DNA of 64,000 nucleotides from Thiothrix sp. (GTDB lineage Bacteria; Pseudomonadota; Gammaproteobacteria; Thiotrichales; Thiotrichaceae). The notes under the pieces were generated by a model. That model worked only from the letters and a program-made list of their open reading frames with translations, searched no databases and was not told the origin of the DNA. The DNA is taken from the NCBI GenBank assembly GCA_008015155.1, contig SSFA01000019.1, forward strand, positions 62,001-126,000, given 5' to 3'. Shown in pieces: positions 16,996 to 26,341 of the stretch (position 1 is its first letter; the number at the start of each line of letters is the position of its first letter). Position numbers and translations under genes: made by a program.

Positions 16996-18399
16996 ATGAA
17001 GCTAGCCAAAACTTTGCTCTGGGGTGGGATGCTTCTTAGCCCCTTAGCCAACAGTACTGAGCCTGCCACACTTGATAAGCAATTGTCAGGGGGTGCTACT
17101 ACGGTATTGGACAAGAGTAGCAATGCCTTCTCTCTGCCAGCGAATAATTTAAGTATTTTGCGGCGAGATAACTTTTTTATTGGCAATGCATTTTTTAAAC
17201 AGCCTTGGGTGATAGCCCCCTCCTCCACTTCTGCACGAGATGGTTTAGGCCCCTTATTTAATAGCAATAGCTGCCAAGGCTGCCATGTCAAAGATGGCAA
17301 AGGCCACCCTCCACTCACACGTGAAGATAATTTCCTATCGACTTTAGTACGCCTGAGCATTCCTGCAGAAACCTCGGAACAGAAAGCACTCCTTAGCACC
17401 CTGGGAGTCGTTCCAGAACCGAGTTATGGGGATCAAATTCAGCCCAATGCTATCCCTAGCTTAAAGGGTGAAGCTACACCCCGCTTTGACTACGAAGAAA
17501 TCACGGGGCAATTCAAAGATGGGGAAACCTACACCCTGCTGAAACCTATTCTGAAATTAGAGAATCTAAATTACGGTGCTTTGCATCCGCAAGTACAGAT
17601 GTCAGCACGGGTTGCGCCCGTGATGATTGGTATGGGCTTATTGGAAGCGATTCCAGAAGCTGATTTGCTCGCTCTGGCTGATCCAGACGATAAAAATAAC
17701 GATGGGATTTCCGGGCGTCTTAATCAAGTATGGGATGTAAAATCCCAAAAAACGGTTGTAGGCCGTTTTGGTTGGAAAGCAAATCAACCGACGGTTGAAC
17801 AACAAAGTGCAGGCGCTTTTCATGGGGATTTAGGCATAACTTCACCTATGTTTGCTAATCCACCTTGTACTAGCTCTCAAGCAGACTGCCTCAAAGCACC
17901 GCATGGGGGCCAACCAGAAATTAATCAAGAACTGCTGGAGATGGTGAGCTTCTATGCATCTTTGCTCGCCGTGCCCGCTAGGCGTGATGTGCAGGATCCA
18001 GAGGTCTTAAAAGGCGAACGCTTATTTAAATTAGCGAATTGCAGTGCCTGCCATCTACCCGAACTTAAAACCGGTTTTAAGCCGGATTTTCCAGAATTGG
18101 AAAACCAGACGATTCAACCCTTTACTGACTTACTTTTGCACGATATGGGTGAAGGTTTAGCTGATCAGCGCCCGGATTATTTAGCCACTGGCAGTGAATG
18201 GCGTACCGCGCCTCTATGGGGTATTGGTTTAATTGAAACCGTCAATGGGCATACCCGCTTTTTACATGATGGCCGCGCCCGTAATCTGATGGAAGCGATT
18301 CTGTGGCATGAGGGTGAAGCTAAAGCCTCACGTGATTATGTTTTGAAGCTGCACAAAGACAAGCGCACTGCTCTCTTACGCTTTTTGAATTCACTCTAG
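16996..18399 (+). CDS. Di-haem oxidoreductase (DUF1111-type c-type cytochrome)
   Basis: A 467-residue exported protein. Two covalent haem sites are visible: CQGCH near residue 96 and CSACH near residue 350, with DHPGDGR-like elements (PLWGIGLIETVNGHTRFLHD, then GRARNLMEAILWHEGEA) in the C-terminal domain. This is the putative thiol oxidoreductase/peroxidase family (DUF1111) that is linked genetically to imelysins in iron-regulated operons. It probably performs redox chemistry on iron or an iron ligand in the periplasm. That exact reaction is not established. Confidence 0.87.
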   Translation: MKLAKTLLWGGMLLSPLANSTEPATLDKQLSGGATTVLDKSSNAFSLPANNLSILRRDNFFIGNAFFKQPWVIAPSSTSARDGLGPLFNSNSCQGCHVKDGKGHPPLTREDNFLSTLVRLSIPAETSEQKALLSTLGVVPEPSYGDQIQPNAIPSLKGEATPRFDYEEITGQFKDGETYTLLKPILKLENLNYGALHPQVQMSARVAPVMIGMGLLEAIPEADLLALADPDDKNNDGISGRLNQVWDVKSQKTVVGRFGWKANQPTVEQQSAGAFHGDLGITSPMFANPPCTSSQADCLKAPHGGQPEINQELLEMVSFYASLLAVPARRDVQDPEVLKGERLFKLANCSACHLPELKTGFKPDFPELENQTIQPFTDLLLHDMGEGLADQRPDYLATGSEWRTAPLWGIGLIETVNGHTRFLHDGRARNLMEAILWHEGEAKASRDYVLKLHKDKRTALLRFLNSL

Positions 18400-18420
18400 T
18401 TGGTAGCTTAGGAAAATCTT

Positions 18421-19557
18421 ATGACCCCATTTCAGCAGCAGCGGCTTAGCCTAAGTTTCAGTGGTTTGCTCCTAGCCTTCTGCTTAGTACATCCAAGCTT
18501 GGCTGATAACACAGCGACGAGTTCCGCTACAGCGACTACCAGCCTTGCTGAAACGCTGAGTAGTGCTAAGGATGAAGTTTTTATTCAGCAACTCATTACG
18601 ACTGGGATTCGACCACTTTACCGCGATTTAGAACAAGCTAGTCAGCAACTCACCCAAGCCAGTACCGATTTCTGCCAAAACAGCTCGCTCGAGCAGTTCC
18701 AAAAACTACGCGATGCTTGGGGGACTAGCATGCTGGCTTGGCAGCGCACGGATAGCTTGCTATTTGGGCCTGCTACCGCTGAACAAATGGACTTCCAGAT
18801 TAATTTTGCACCGCCCAAAAAGCAGATCATTAAAGGTTTATTGGCTAGTGATAAACCAATTAGTACTGAAGTTGTAGCTGCTGCGGGCGTGGGCGCTCAA
18901 GGCTTAAGTAGTTTGGAATATGTTTTATTCGATCGCGAGCAAACGACTGAACAACTGCTAACAAGCTTTAAAGACGCTTCAGGGCAGACTCGTTGTAGTT
19001 ATATACAAGCGGTCAGTAGCTTGCTGGAACAAAATATTAAGAAGCTGAACGCAGCTTGGTTAAGTCCTGATGCTGATCAACAGTTTACAAATAATCAAGA
19101 AGTTATTGACCTCTTAATTGGCAAAGCTTACCAAAGTTTAGAACGGATTAACTTAAAAAAACTGACTCAACCTTTAGGCAACTTGGATGAAAAAAAAGCC
19201 AGTTATCCTTATGATTTAGAAGCTTGGCGTAGTGGCTATTCTTTCAAGATTATCAAAGCCAATATCGAAGGCTTACAGCAGGTCTTTGTGAAAGGAGGCT
19301 TTTTAGCTTGGATCGATAAAAACTTCCCGAGTGAGGCAACTAAAACGGCCGTGGTTTCTTTTGAGAAACAAGTTCAGGATTTAGTGCAAATGAAGCTACC
19401 TGAAGTTGATCCTTTTACCTTAGTCGCACAAAAACAAGTTTCTGCAGAACTCAACGAATTGGTACAACGGACGCGTGGCTTGGAAATGGGTCTTAAGCGT
19501 CAATTGGCCGTACTTGCTAAAGCACAATTAGGCTTCAATGATAATGATGGAGACTAA
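18421..19557 (+). CDS. Second imelysin-family protein
   Basis: A 378-residue exported protein with a signal peptide cut after SLA. The imelysin signature is present in the variant form GLSSLEYVLFDREQ, where the His of the GxHxxE site is absent, and conserved helices LQQVFVKGGFLAW follow. This is the second imelysin type found in such clusters, probably a binding protein rather than an enzyme. It starts 21 bases after the di-haem gene, and its stop is one base before the ATG of the next gene. Confidence 0.85.
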   Translation: MTPFQQQRLSLSFSGLLLAFCLVHPSLADNTATSSATATTSLAETLSSAKDEVFIQQLITTGIRPLYRDLEQASQQLTQASTDFCQNSSLEQFQKLRDAWGTSMLAWQRTDSLLFGPATAEQMDFQINFAPPKKQIIKGLLASDKPISTEVVAAAGVGAQGLSSLEYVLFDREQTTEQLLTSFKDASGQTRCSYIQAVSSLLEQNIKKLNAAWLSPDADQQFTNNQEVIDLLIGKAYQSLERINLKKLTQPLGNLDEKKASYPYDLEAWRSGYSFKIIKANIEGLQQVFVKGGFLAWIDKNFPSEATKTAVVSFEKQVQDLVQMKLPEVDPFTLVAQKQVSAELNELVQRTRGLEMGLKRQLAVLAKAQLGFNDNDGD

Positions 19558-19558
19558 G

Positions 19559-20680
19559 ATGCAGCGGCGCCAATTTCTTGGCTTAGCTGCTTTGACTGTA
19601 TTTGGTGGGGCGCTAGCGGCGAATGAGCTATTGGATCAAGCTCAACCTAAATTAATGCCTAAGCTTTATTCAGCGAATGATAATAGCTTGGGCGAACACT
19701 TTTTCAGCCAATTTGATCTCAGCTCCCGAACCTTGCGGCAACAAAAAATCCCGATGCGTGGACATGCCGCTTTAGCTTTAGACGAATGTAGTGCTTTGTT
19801 GTTTGGACGTCGGCCTGCTTATACCTGTGTACGTGTCGATTTCAGCACTGGCTTAGTAGAAAGCTTTAAATCTAAACCTAATCGGCATTTTAATGGGCAT
19901 GGCTGTCTTTCTGCTGACCGAAAGCTACTGTTCACTACTGAGACAGATTACGAACACAAGCGCGGTATGATTGGAGTTCGTGACCTTCAAACTTTACGAC
20001 CAATTGCCGAATATGAAAGCTATGGTTTAGACCCACATGATTTACAGCTCATGCCTGATGGCAACACTTTAGTCGTAGCTAATGGTGGGATTGAAACACA
20101 TCCAGATTTTGAGCGGCGTAAGCTAAATATCGACACGATGCAGCCCTCTTTAGTGTACATCGAGCTGGCTACAGGTAAAAAACTTGCTGAATACCGCTTA
20201 GCTGATCATCTCTTAAGTATTCGTCATTTGCATGTTAGTGCAGCCGGGCAAGTGGCTGTGGCTTTACAATACGAAGGTAATTTGTATAAGCAGCAACCTA
20301 GCTCTTTAGTCGCTTGGCAGCCAGCCGGCGGTGAGTTGCAATTACTCAAGATTGCTCCAAACCAGATCGCTCAGCTGCGTGGCTATTTAGCCGATATTGT
20401 CTATGACCCCCAACAAGAATTATTGGTCGCGGCAACACCTCGTGGACATTGTGTATCAATTTGGAGTACAGCCACGCAGAGCTTCATACAGGCTTTGCCG
20501 TTAGCTGAGGCCAGCGGCGTAAGCCTCGGATCAAAAGCAGGCAGCTTTCTCGTTTCCAATAGTCAAGGTGGCCTCTATCAATTACAGACTGCTACAGCCC
20601 AAGCGAATCTAACGGAGCTGAAACTCTTTCCAGAACTGATTTGGGATAATCATTTAAGCAAATTGGGTTATCATTTTTAA
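19559..20680 (+). CDS. DUF1513 beta-propeller-like exported protein
   Basis: A protein of about 373 residues with a Tat-type signal (MQRRQFLGLAALTVFGGALA). The start was placed at this ATG, which has GGAG six bases upstream, not at an overlapping ATG seven codons earlier. The body matches the DUF1513 family: GHAALALDE, FNGHGCLSADRKLLFTTETD, GLDPHDLQLMPDG. It probably folds as a beta-propeller. It ends the imelysin operon. Function unknown, but the family is consistently iron-linked. Confidence 0.85.
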   Translation: MQRRQFLGLAALTVFGGALAANELLDQAQPKLMPKLYSANDNSLGEHFFSQFDLSSRTLRQQKIPMRGHAALALDECSALLFGRRPAYTCVRVDFSTGLVESFKSKPNRHFNGHGCLSADRKLLFTTETDYEHKRGMIGVRDLQTLRPIAEYESYGLDPHDLQLMPDGNTLVVANGGIETHPDFERRKLNIDTMQPSLVYIELATGKKLAEYRLADHLLSIRHLHVSAAGQVAVALQYEGNLYKQQPSSLVAWQPAGGELQLLKIAPNQIAQLRGYLADIVYDPQQELLVAATPRGHCVSIWSTATQSFIQALPLAEASGVSLGSKAGSFLVSNSQGGLYQLQTATAQANLTELKLFPELIWDNHLSKLGYHF

Positions 20681-20698
20681 TGAGAACTATTTGCATTT
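20678..20698 (+). promoter_or_regulatory. Fur-box-like site upstream of the ferric ABC operon
   Basis: The word TGAGAACTATTTGCATTT, preceded by TAA, repeats the site found in front of bfd with a single change in the 18-base core. It overlaps the stop codon of the preceding gene. Confidence 0.6.
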
Positions 20699-20720
20699 AA
20701 AATACCTAAATCTTACAATC

Positions 20721-20737
20721 GATAATAGTTATTATTT
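20721..20737 (+). promoter_or_regulatory. Second Fur-box-like site upstream of the ferric ABC operon
   Basis: GATAATAGTTATTATTT, a strong match to the core Fur consensus GATAATGATAATCATTATC, 17 bases upstream of the fbpA start. Two sites in tandem suggest strong iron repression of the transporter, separate from the operon before it. Confidence 0.65.
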
Positions 20738-20753
20738 ACCGATGGATATCATT

Positions 20754-21773
20754 ATGTTGAGAAAACTTGTTTTAAGCATGGCTCTATTCGCAACCCCACT
20801 AATGGCGCTAGCTGAGGGGGAGGTGAATGTTTATTCATCACGCCAAGAGCAATTGATTAAGCCCTTGCTGGATAAATTCACTGCAAGCTCTGGAATTAAA
20901 GTGAATTTGGTCACAGGCAAAGATGATGCCTTAATTGAGCGCTTAAAACTCGAAGGCGACAATAGCCCTGCTGATCTACTCATGACCGCAGATGCTGGAC
21001 GGCTGTATCGCGCCAAAGATTTAGGTTTAAGCCAAGCGGTCGAATCTGACACCTTAAAAACAGCGATTCCAGAAAATTTGCGTGATCCTGAAAACCAATG
21101 GTTTGGGTTAACTTATCGTGCCCGCCCAATTTTTTATGTCAAAGATAAAGTCAAACCCAGCGATTTATCGACTTATGAAGACCTGACTGATCCTAAATGG
21201 CAAGGTAAGATCTGTGTACGTAGCTCAGATAATATTTATAACCAATCAATGCTCGCGTCCATGATTGCTAGCCAAGGGGCGGAAGCAGCCACTCAATGGG
21301 CTGAAGGCTTTGTAAAAAATCTTGCACGCCCCCCAGAAGGTGGTGATCGTGACCAATTAAAAGCCGCCGCCGCTGGTATCTGTGATCTAGCCTTGGCCAA
21401 TACCTATTATTATGGGCAAATGCTAGCGGGTGATGCAGCGGAAGACAAAGCTGCCGCTGAAAAATTAGCAATCTTCTGGCCGGATCAAGGTGAACAAGCC
21501 CGTGGAACCCACATTAATATTAGTGGAGCCACAGTTACTAAAGCTGCAAAAAATAAAGAAAATGCTGTCAAACTTTTAGAGTTTTTAGTTAGCGATGAAG
21601 CCCAAGCTTGGTATGCCGAGCATAATCAAGAATATCCGGTCAAAACCAGCGTATCCGCCAGTAGTTTATTAAAAGGCTGGGGAGATTTTAAAGCAGATAG
21701 TATTAACTTATCAGAACTCGGCAAGCATAATGCGGAGGCTGTTAAGATCATGGATACTGTGGGTTGGAAATAA
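20754..21773 (+). CDS. fbpA: Ferric iron ABC transporter, periplasmic binding protein
   Basis: An FbpA/FutA1-like Fe(III)-binding protein of about 339 residues. The start was set at the ATG of MLRKLVLSMALFA, giving a signal peptide cut after MALA; an earlier ATG four codons upstream is possible. The mature start GEVNVYSSRQEQLIKPLLDK is typical of FbpA. The iron-binding tyrosines are visible in LALANTYYYGQML. It heads an fbpABC operon and has Fur-like boxes in front. Confidence 0.92.
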   Translation: MLRKLVLSMALFATPLMALAEGEVNVYSSRQEQLIKPLLDKFTASSGIKVNLVTGKDDALIERLKLEGDNSPADLLMTADAGRLYRAKDLGLSQAVESDTLKTAIPENLRDPENQWFGLTYRARPIFYVKDKVKPSDLSTYEDLTDPKWQGKICVRSSDNIYNQSMLASMIASQGAEAATQWAEGFVKNLARPPEGGDRDQLKAAAAGICDLALANTYYYGQMLAGDAAEDKAAAEKLAIFWPDQGEQARGTHINISGATVTKAAKNKENAVKLLEFLVSDEAQAWYAEHNQEYPVKTSVSASSLLKGWGDFKADSINLSELGKHNAEAVKIMDTVGWK

Positions 21774-23404
21774 AAAATTTGGCTTGGCGCGCTATGCTGT
21801 TGTGCATGGCGCTCCTGACTGCTTTGCCTATTCTGGCAGTTTTCGCTTATGTCTTTGTCCCCGCAACAGAGGTTTGGCAACATCTAGTTACTACTGTCCT
21901 CACAGACTATCTACTCAACACGTTCTATTTAAGCCTTGGGGTAGGTTTAGGCGTTTTACTTTTAGGTGTCCCCCTAGCTTGGCTCTGTAGTATGTGTGAA
22001 TTTCCGGGGCGAGCTTGGTTTGAGTGGTCTCTACTCCTCCCTCTTGCGATGCCTGCTTATATTATTGCTTACACCTACACCGGTATGCTGGACTTTGCAG
22101 GCCCCGTACAAACCAGCTTACGTAGTTTGACAGGTTGGGGTTATAGCGATTATTGGTTCCCGAATATTCGCTCACTCACAGGCGCTATTTGCATGTTAGC
22201 CTTAGTGCTCTTCCCTTATGTCTATTTATTGGCACGAGCTGCTTTTTTAGAGCAATCCATCTGCGTCTTAGAAGTGAGCCGTACTTTAGGTTGTAATCAA
22301 TGGCAAAGCTTTTTTCGAGTCGCCCTGCCCTTAGCGCGCCCTGCTATTATTACCGGTCTCGCTTTAGCCTTAATGGAAACTTTAGCTGATTTTGGCACTG
22401 TGCAGTATTTTGGCGTCACCACTTTTACCACCGGTATTTTCCGCACTTGGTATGGCTTAGGTGATCATGCAGCAGCTTCACAATTAGCGGCACTCTTAAT
22501 GAGTTTTGTGTTTATTTTGTTATTGCTTGAACAAGCTTCCCGCCGGCGCGCCCGCTATTATCATAGCTCCAGCAAATACGCCCAAATCAAGCGGATAAGT
22601 TTAACCCGCTGGCAAGCCAGAGGTGCCGTGTTATTTTGTAGCTTAACGCTGTTATTAGGCTTTATCGTGCCAGTTGCACAATTAGCTAGCTGGAGTTGGG
22701 CTAATTGGTCTAGCCAAGTTGACAAGAACTTTATCAAATTGATCCAACATAGCTTAGGTTTAGCCATAGCAGCAGCACTGTTTGCTCTAGTGCTTGCGCT
22801 GATTTTAGGTTATGGCAAGCGCCTCCAGCCTAGCCCTTTAGTCAGTTTAGCAGCACGCTTGGCCAGTATGGGTTATGCCATTCCTGGAACCGTGATTGCC
22901 ATCGGCGTGCTGATTCCCTTTGCGTGGTTAGATACCCAGCTTAATCAACTGAGCCAAGCCTTATTTAATAGCAAATGGGGGCTGCTAATAAGTGGTAGCT
23001 TATTTATTCTCTTATTTGCATACAATGTGCGCTTTCTAGCCGTTTCTTTGCAAACAGTTGAAGCAGGTTTAGGTAAAATCAAGCCGACTATTGATAATGC
23101 AGGCCGCTCTCTAGGCTTAAGCCCTAGTGCAGTGTTGTGGAAACTCCATATGCCTTTAATGAAGGGTTCTTTATTAACTGCTGTACTCTTAGTCTTTGTG
23201 GATGTGTTAAAAGAACTACCTGCTAGTTTAATTTTACGTCCTTTTAATTTTAATACCTTGGCGGTGCGCACCTATGAATTAGCCTCTGATGAGCGTTTAG
23301 CTGAGGCTGGTTTGCCCGCACTTATGATTGTGGTTACAGGCATTATTCCAGTGATTTTATTAAGCCGGTCTATTTCCCGTTCACGTGCTGGAGGGTCAAG
23401 TTGA
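21764..23404 (+). CDS. fbpB: Ferric iron ABC transporter, permease
   Basis: A 546-residue permease with two fused transport domains, about twelve membrane segments, as in FbpB/SfuB. EAA-type loops occur at VSRTLGCNQWQSFFRVALP and DNAGRSLGLSPSAVLWKLHM. The start is uncertain: a TTG overlapping the fbpA stop was used, but a TTG at 21779 or the ATG at 21794 would shorten it by 5 or 10 residues. It overlaps fbpA and the ATPase gene. Confidence 0.9.
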   Translation: MEIKNLAWRAMLLCMALLTALPILAVFAYVFVPATEVWQHLVTTVLTDYLLNTFYLSLGVGLGVLLLGVPLAWLCSMCEFPGRAWFEWSLLLPLAMPAYIIAYTYTGMLDFAGPVQTSLRSLTGWGYSDYWFPNIRSLTGAICMLALVLFPYVYLLARAAFLEQSICVLEVSRTLGCNQWQSFFRVALPLARPAIITGLALALMETLADFGTVQYFGVTTFTTGIFRTWYGLGDHAAASQLAALLMSFVFILLLLEQASRRRARYYHSSSKYAQIKRISLTRWQARGAVLFCSLTLLLGFIVPVAQLASWSWANWSSQVDKNFIKLIQHSLGLAIAAALFALVLALILGYGKRLQPSPLVSLAARLASMGYAIPGTVIAIGVLIPFAWLDTQLNQLSQALFNSKWGLLISGSLFILLFAYNVRFLAVSLQTVEAGLGKIKPTIDNAGRSLGLSPSAVLWKLHMPLMKGSLLTAVLLVFVDVLKELPASLILRPFNFNTLAVRTYELASDERLAEAGLPALMIVVTGIIPVILLSRSISRSRAGGSS

Positions 23405-24447
23405 TGAGCCAACTTAGCCTAGAGCAAGTGGAAATTCGCTACGGCCAAACTATCGCGGTGCATGCAGTCAATATCCAAGTGGAGCAAGGACAAATCGCTT
23501 GTCTGCTTGGGCCTAGTGGTTGTGGCAAAACCACACTACTGCGCGCGATTGCAGGCTTTGAGCGCTTAAGTCAAGGGCAAATTAGCTTGGGCGGCAAACT
23601 TATTAGTGATAGCAACCACACGCTGGCCACTGAGCAACGTAATATTGGGATGGTTTTTCAGGATTATGCACTCTTCCCGCATCTGAATGTCGCTGACAAT
23701 ATACGCTTTGGTATGCGTAGTCAGTCACGCCAAGCTCAAAAACAGCGTATCCAAGAGTTGTTAGCCTTAGTGAGCTTAGCAGGTTATGAACGACGCTATC
23801 CCCATGAATTATCCGGTGGTCAACAACAACGGATTGCTTTAGCGCGCGCACTTGCTCCCAAGCCTGCTTTGCTGTTGCTGGATGAACCGTTTGGCAGTCA
23901 AGATACCGAATTACGTGAAAGCTTAGCACGTGAAGTCCGTGATATCCTCAAGCAAGAGAACATCACTGCTTTATTGGTCACTCATGACCAACATGAAGCC
24001 TTTGCAATGGCGGACGAAATCGGAGTGATGCAAACTGGACGTTTACAGCAATGGGGCAGTGCTTATGAGCTTTACTACCAGCCCCAAAATGCATTTGTTG
24101 CTACTTTTATTGGGCAGGGAAGCCTACTATCCGGTACTCTCCAGCAAGGCAAAGTACTCACTAGTGTGGGTGAATTAGACTATGCAAGTTCAGGTGACAC
24201 GTCTCAGACAGAAGTCCGTGTTCTGATACGCCCTGAACATGTCAAATTGAAGCCCAAGGCTTCTCTACAGGCTTCTATCACTAGTAAAGTTTTTCGGGGA
24301 AATGAGTATTTATACAGCCTGAAATTAGCCAACCAAGAAAATTTATTAGCGCTGGCTTCTAGTGAAGAATTTTATAAGCTAGGGGAAAAAATTGGCTTAG
24401 AATTAGAGCAAAAAATTTACACAATAGTGAGGAAAAATTTTAATTAA
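23404..24447 (+). CDS. fbpC: Ferric iron ABC transporter, ATP-binding subunit
   Basis: A 347-residue ATPase with Walker A GPSGCGKTT, Q-loop VFQDYALFPHLNVADN, signature [15 protein letters not shown], Walker B LLLLDEPFGSQD, and H-loop LVTHDQHEAFAMAD. The C-terminal extension (RVLIRPEHVKLKPK) is the regulatory TOBE domain of FbpC/PotA-type proteins. Its ATG overlaps the permease stop (TGATG). The last gene of fbpABC. Confidence 0.92.
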   Translation: MSQLSLEQVEIRYGQTIAVHAVNIQVEQGQIACLLGPSGCGKTTLLRAIAGFERLSQGQISLGGKLISDSNHTLATEQRNIGMVFQDYALFPHLNVADNIRFGMRSQSRQAQKQRIQELLALVSLAGYERRYPHELSGGQQQRIALARALAPKPALLLLDEPFGSQDTELRESLAREVRDILKQENITALLVTHDQHEAFAMADEIGVMQTGRLQQWGSAYELYYQPQNAFVATFIGQGSLLSGTLQQGKVLTSVGELDYASSGDTSQTEVRVLIRPEHVKLKPKASLQASITSKVFRGNEYLYSLKLANQENLLALASSEEFYKLGEKIGLELEQKIYTIVRKNFN

Positions 24448-24459
24448 TTTGGAAAAAAG

Positions 24460-24498
24460 CTCCCGGAGAAGAATGGGCTATAAAATTATCTCCGGGAG
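24460..24498 (-). terminator. Terminator downstream of the IMPACT-family gene
   Basis: Perfect 10-bp arms CTCCCGGAGA (24460-24469) and TCTCCGGGAG (24489-24498) with a 19-base loop. Read on the minus strand the stem is followed by C and six T. The loop is long, but position and T-run fit a terminator for the gene to its right; it may also stop the fbp transcript. Confidence 0.6.
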
Positions 24499-24607
24499 AT
24501 GAATTTGCCCGCCTTATCTTCCTCAGTTAAGACAAGTGGTTTCCCTCGCGAGCTTGTTAATCATAATATAAAGCTATAAAAATTGTAATAACTTAGTAAA
24601 AAAATGT

Positions 24608-25234
24608 TTATTTTTTAGTCATTTCCTGCAAAAACTCTAGCCTAAGCTGGCCTCTTCCTAAATCTGCTAAACCTTGCTGTAGCTGGTCTGTAGACTGTAT
24701 TGGGCAGAATCCGTTAATTTCTAATTCAGCTTCATAAGAAAAGCTGCTTAGTTCACAAGCTAACTCATTTAATAGTCTTCTAATAGAATTTTCTAATGCA
24801 TAAGGGGCTATTAAAATAAATTGATGCTTAGCCAATTTTAAACAGGTCGGCGTATTTTTTAGAGCTAAACTGACGGAGCTTGAATAAGCACGTACCAAGC
24901 CACCCGTTCCTAATTTAATCCCACCAAAATAGCGTACAACTACCGCTACAAGCTCTCCTATTTCGCTATGCAATAACACATTAAGCATAGGTCTACCAGC
25001 CGTTCCAGCTGGTTCTCCATCATCACTACAGCTCACATCCGTCGTTTGTTTCGGTTTACCCGCCACAAAAGCCCAGCAAATATGGCGAGCATCAGGATAA
25101 TTTATTTTAATTTGATCAATAAAAGCGTGTGCCGCTTGAGGATTAGGGGCATGAGCAATATAGCTAATGAAACGGCTATTTTTAATAGTCTGCTCGTAGC
25201 GAGTGCTAGCCGCAGGTATTAGAAAAGAACTCAT
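24608..25234 (-). CDS. yigZ: IMPACT/YigZ-family protein
   Basis: A 208-residue cytoplasmic protein with the IMPACT signature CSDDGEPAGTAGRPML and the downstream YFGGIKLGTGGLVRAYSSS. The C-terminal domain (YALENSIRRLLNELACELSS) is the second YigZ domain. The eukaryotic homologue modulates translation stress; the bacterial role is not defined. It stands alone. Confidence 0.9.
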   Translation of the reverse strand: MSSFLIPAASTRYEQTIKNSRFISYIAHAPNPQAAHAFIDQIKINYPDARHICWAFVAGKPKQTTDVSCSDDGEPAGTAGRPMLNVLLHSEIGELVAVVVRYFGGIKLGTGGLVRAYSSSVSLALKNTPTCLKLAKHQFILIAPYALENSIRRLLNELACELSSFSYEAELEINGFCPIQSTDQLQQGLADLGRGQLRLEFLQEMTKK

Positions 25235-25394
25235 GACTATCTCATTTACTTATGGAATACAAGAGCAATTATAGGCAAAGTCAACCGATTATCGGAGAGT
25301 TTGAGCATTCAATGGTCAAAGTCTTCAATGCTGCGCATATTTTTTTATACTCACACCTGATAAATAAGAAAACGATCTTGCTGGAGAGTATTGT

Positions 25395-25715
25395 ATGTAC
25401 CCCAAGGCTTTAATCTGGGTTGCTTTTGAGGTGCTGCTGATCATGTTGCCGATGCAAACTGTGGCTGCGCCAAGTCAACCTAGCCGTCTGTTACCTGAAA
25501 GAAATACTGTGATCCCTGTTCAAAATCCATCTTCCACTTTTCTACAGCTCAGTAAAATGATTAGTGAATCAAGTCTGTATGAGCGAGTATTAACTAGCCC
25601 TGACTTCATTAAAGTGCAAAGCATAGCGCAACGCTGGTGGGACAATCAAACTGGAGCCAAACATAAGCAACGTGCTGCTTATTCAAAGCGCATGCCTAAA
25701 AACTCAATTGATTAA
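25395..25715 (+). CDS. Unknown small exported protein
   Basis: A 106-residue protein with a signal peptide (about 24 residues, ending VAAPSQPS) and a GGAGAG ribosome site. The mature part is polar, with two aromatic residues in AQRWWDNQTGA, and has no recognised domain. It is convergent with the phosphatase-like gene. Confidence 0.5.
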   Translation: MYPKALIWVAFEVLLIMLPMQTVAAPSQPSRLLPERNTVIPVQNPSSTFLQLSKMISESSLYERVLTSPDFIKVQSIAQRWWDNQTGAKHKQRAAYSKRMPKNSID

Positions 25716-25732
25716 GCAAATCAAGAGTGGCT

Positions 25733-26341
25733 TTAAGACTTACAGCCGTAGGCTACTAAACTAGCCCAATCCCCTGCTTCATCATGCATCACTCGTATCC
25801 GTGCTAACTCACCAGACTCAATAGCCAAGGAGAAAAAGTGGCGGGTCGGCATCCCTAAAATTTGCATAATGATTAAGCGAATGACGCCTGGCTGAGCAAT
25901 AAGTACGACTCGTTTACCTTTATGGTCACGAACGAGTCGCTCCCAAACTGGCAGAACGCGCGCTTGAAACTTATTGAATGCTTCACCTTCAGGCGGGGTT
26001 AAACAGGCTGGATTACGCCACCAACGAGCCAAGATAGTCGGATTTTGCTCCATAATACTAGCAGGTGTTTTTCCCTCCCACTCGCCAAAATGCATATCAG
26101 CAAGTTCAGGATAACTACACACAGGTATCTGATGCTTAGCTCCCAACCATTGAGCAAAAGGTAGACAAGCCGCATGCTCAGAACTCAGTACCACCTGCCA
26201 GTCTTGGCGACGCCGTACCGTTTTCTTCAGTGCTTTTAAGCCATCCGCACTCAAGGCGGAACTCAACGAGCCACAAAATACTTCACCTGCCTCCACAGTA
26301 CTGCTAGGAAGCAGGTCAATTAAGGTGATTGGGATGCTCAC
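25733..26341 (-). CDS. Histidine-phosphatase-fold protein with degenerate active site
   Basis: A 202-residue protein that aligns by eye over its whole length with the CobC/phosphoglycerate-mutase-like branch (FCGSLSSALSADGLKALKK, LADMHFGEWEGKTPASIMEQ, GEAFNKFQARVLPVWERL, PGVIRLIIMQILGMP). The catalytic residues are missing. The RHG loop after strand 1 reads LLPSST, the arginine of the next motif (SSPLRR-type) reads SSEHAA, and the second catalytic His (normally SHGG) reads AQPG. The acidic residue in FGEWEG remains. It begins with GTG overlapping the greA stop codon by one base. Possibly a binding or scaffold pseudoenzyme. Confidence 0.75.
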   Translation of the reverse strand: MSIPITLIDLLPSSTVEAGEVFCGSLSSALSADGLKALKKTVRRRQDWQVVLSSEHAACLPFAQWLGAKHQIPVCSYPELADMHFGEWEGKTPASIMEQNPTILARWWRNPACLTPPEGEAFNKFQARVLPVWERLVRDHKGKRVVLIAQPGVIRLIIMQILGMPTRHFFSLAIESGELARIRVMHDEAGDWASLVAYGCKS

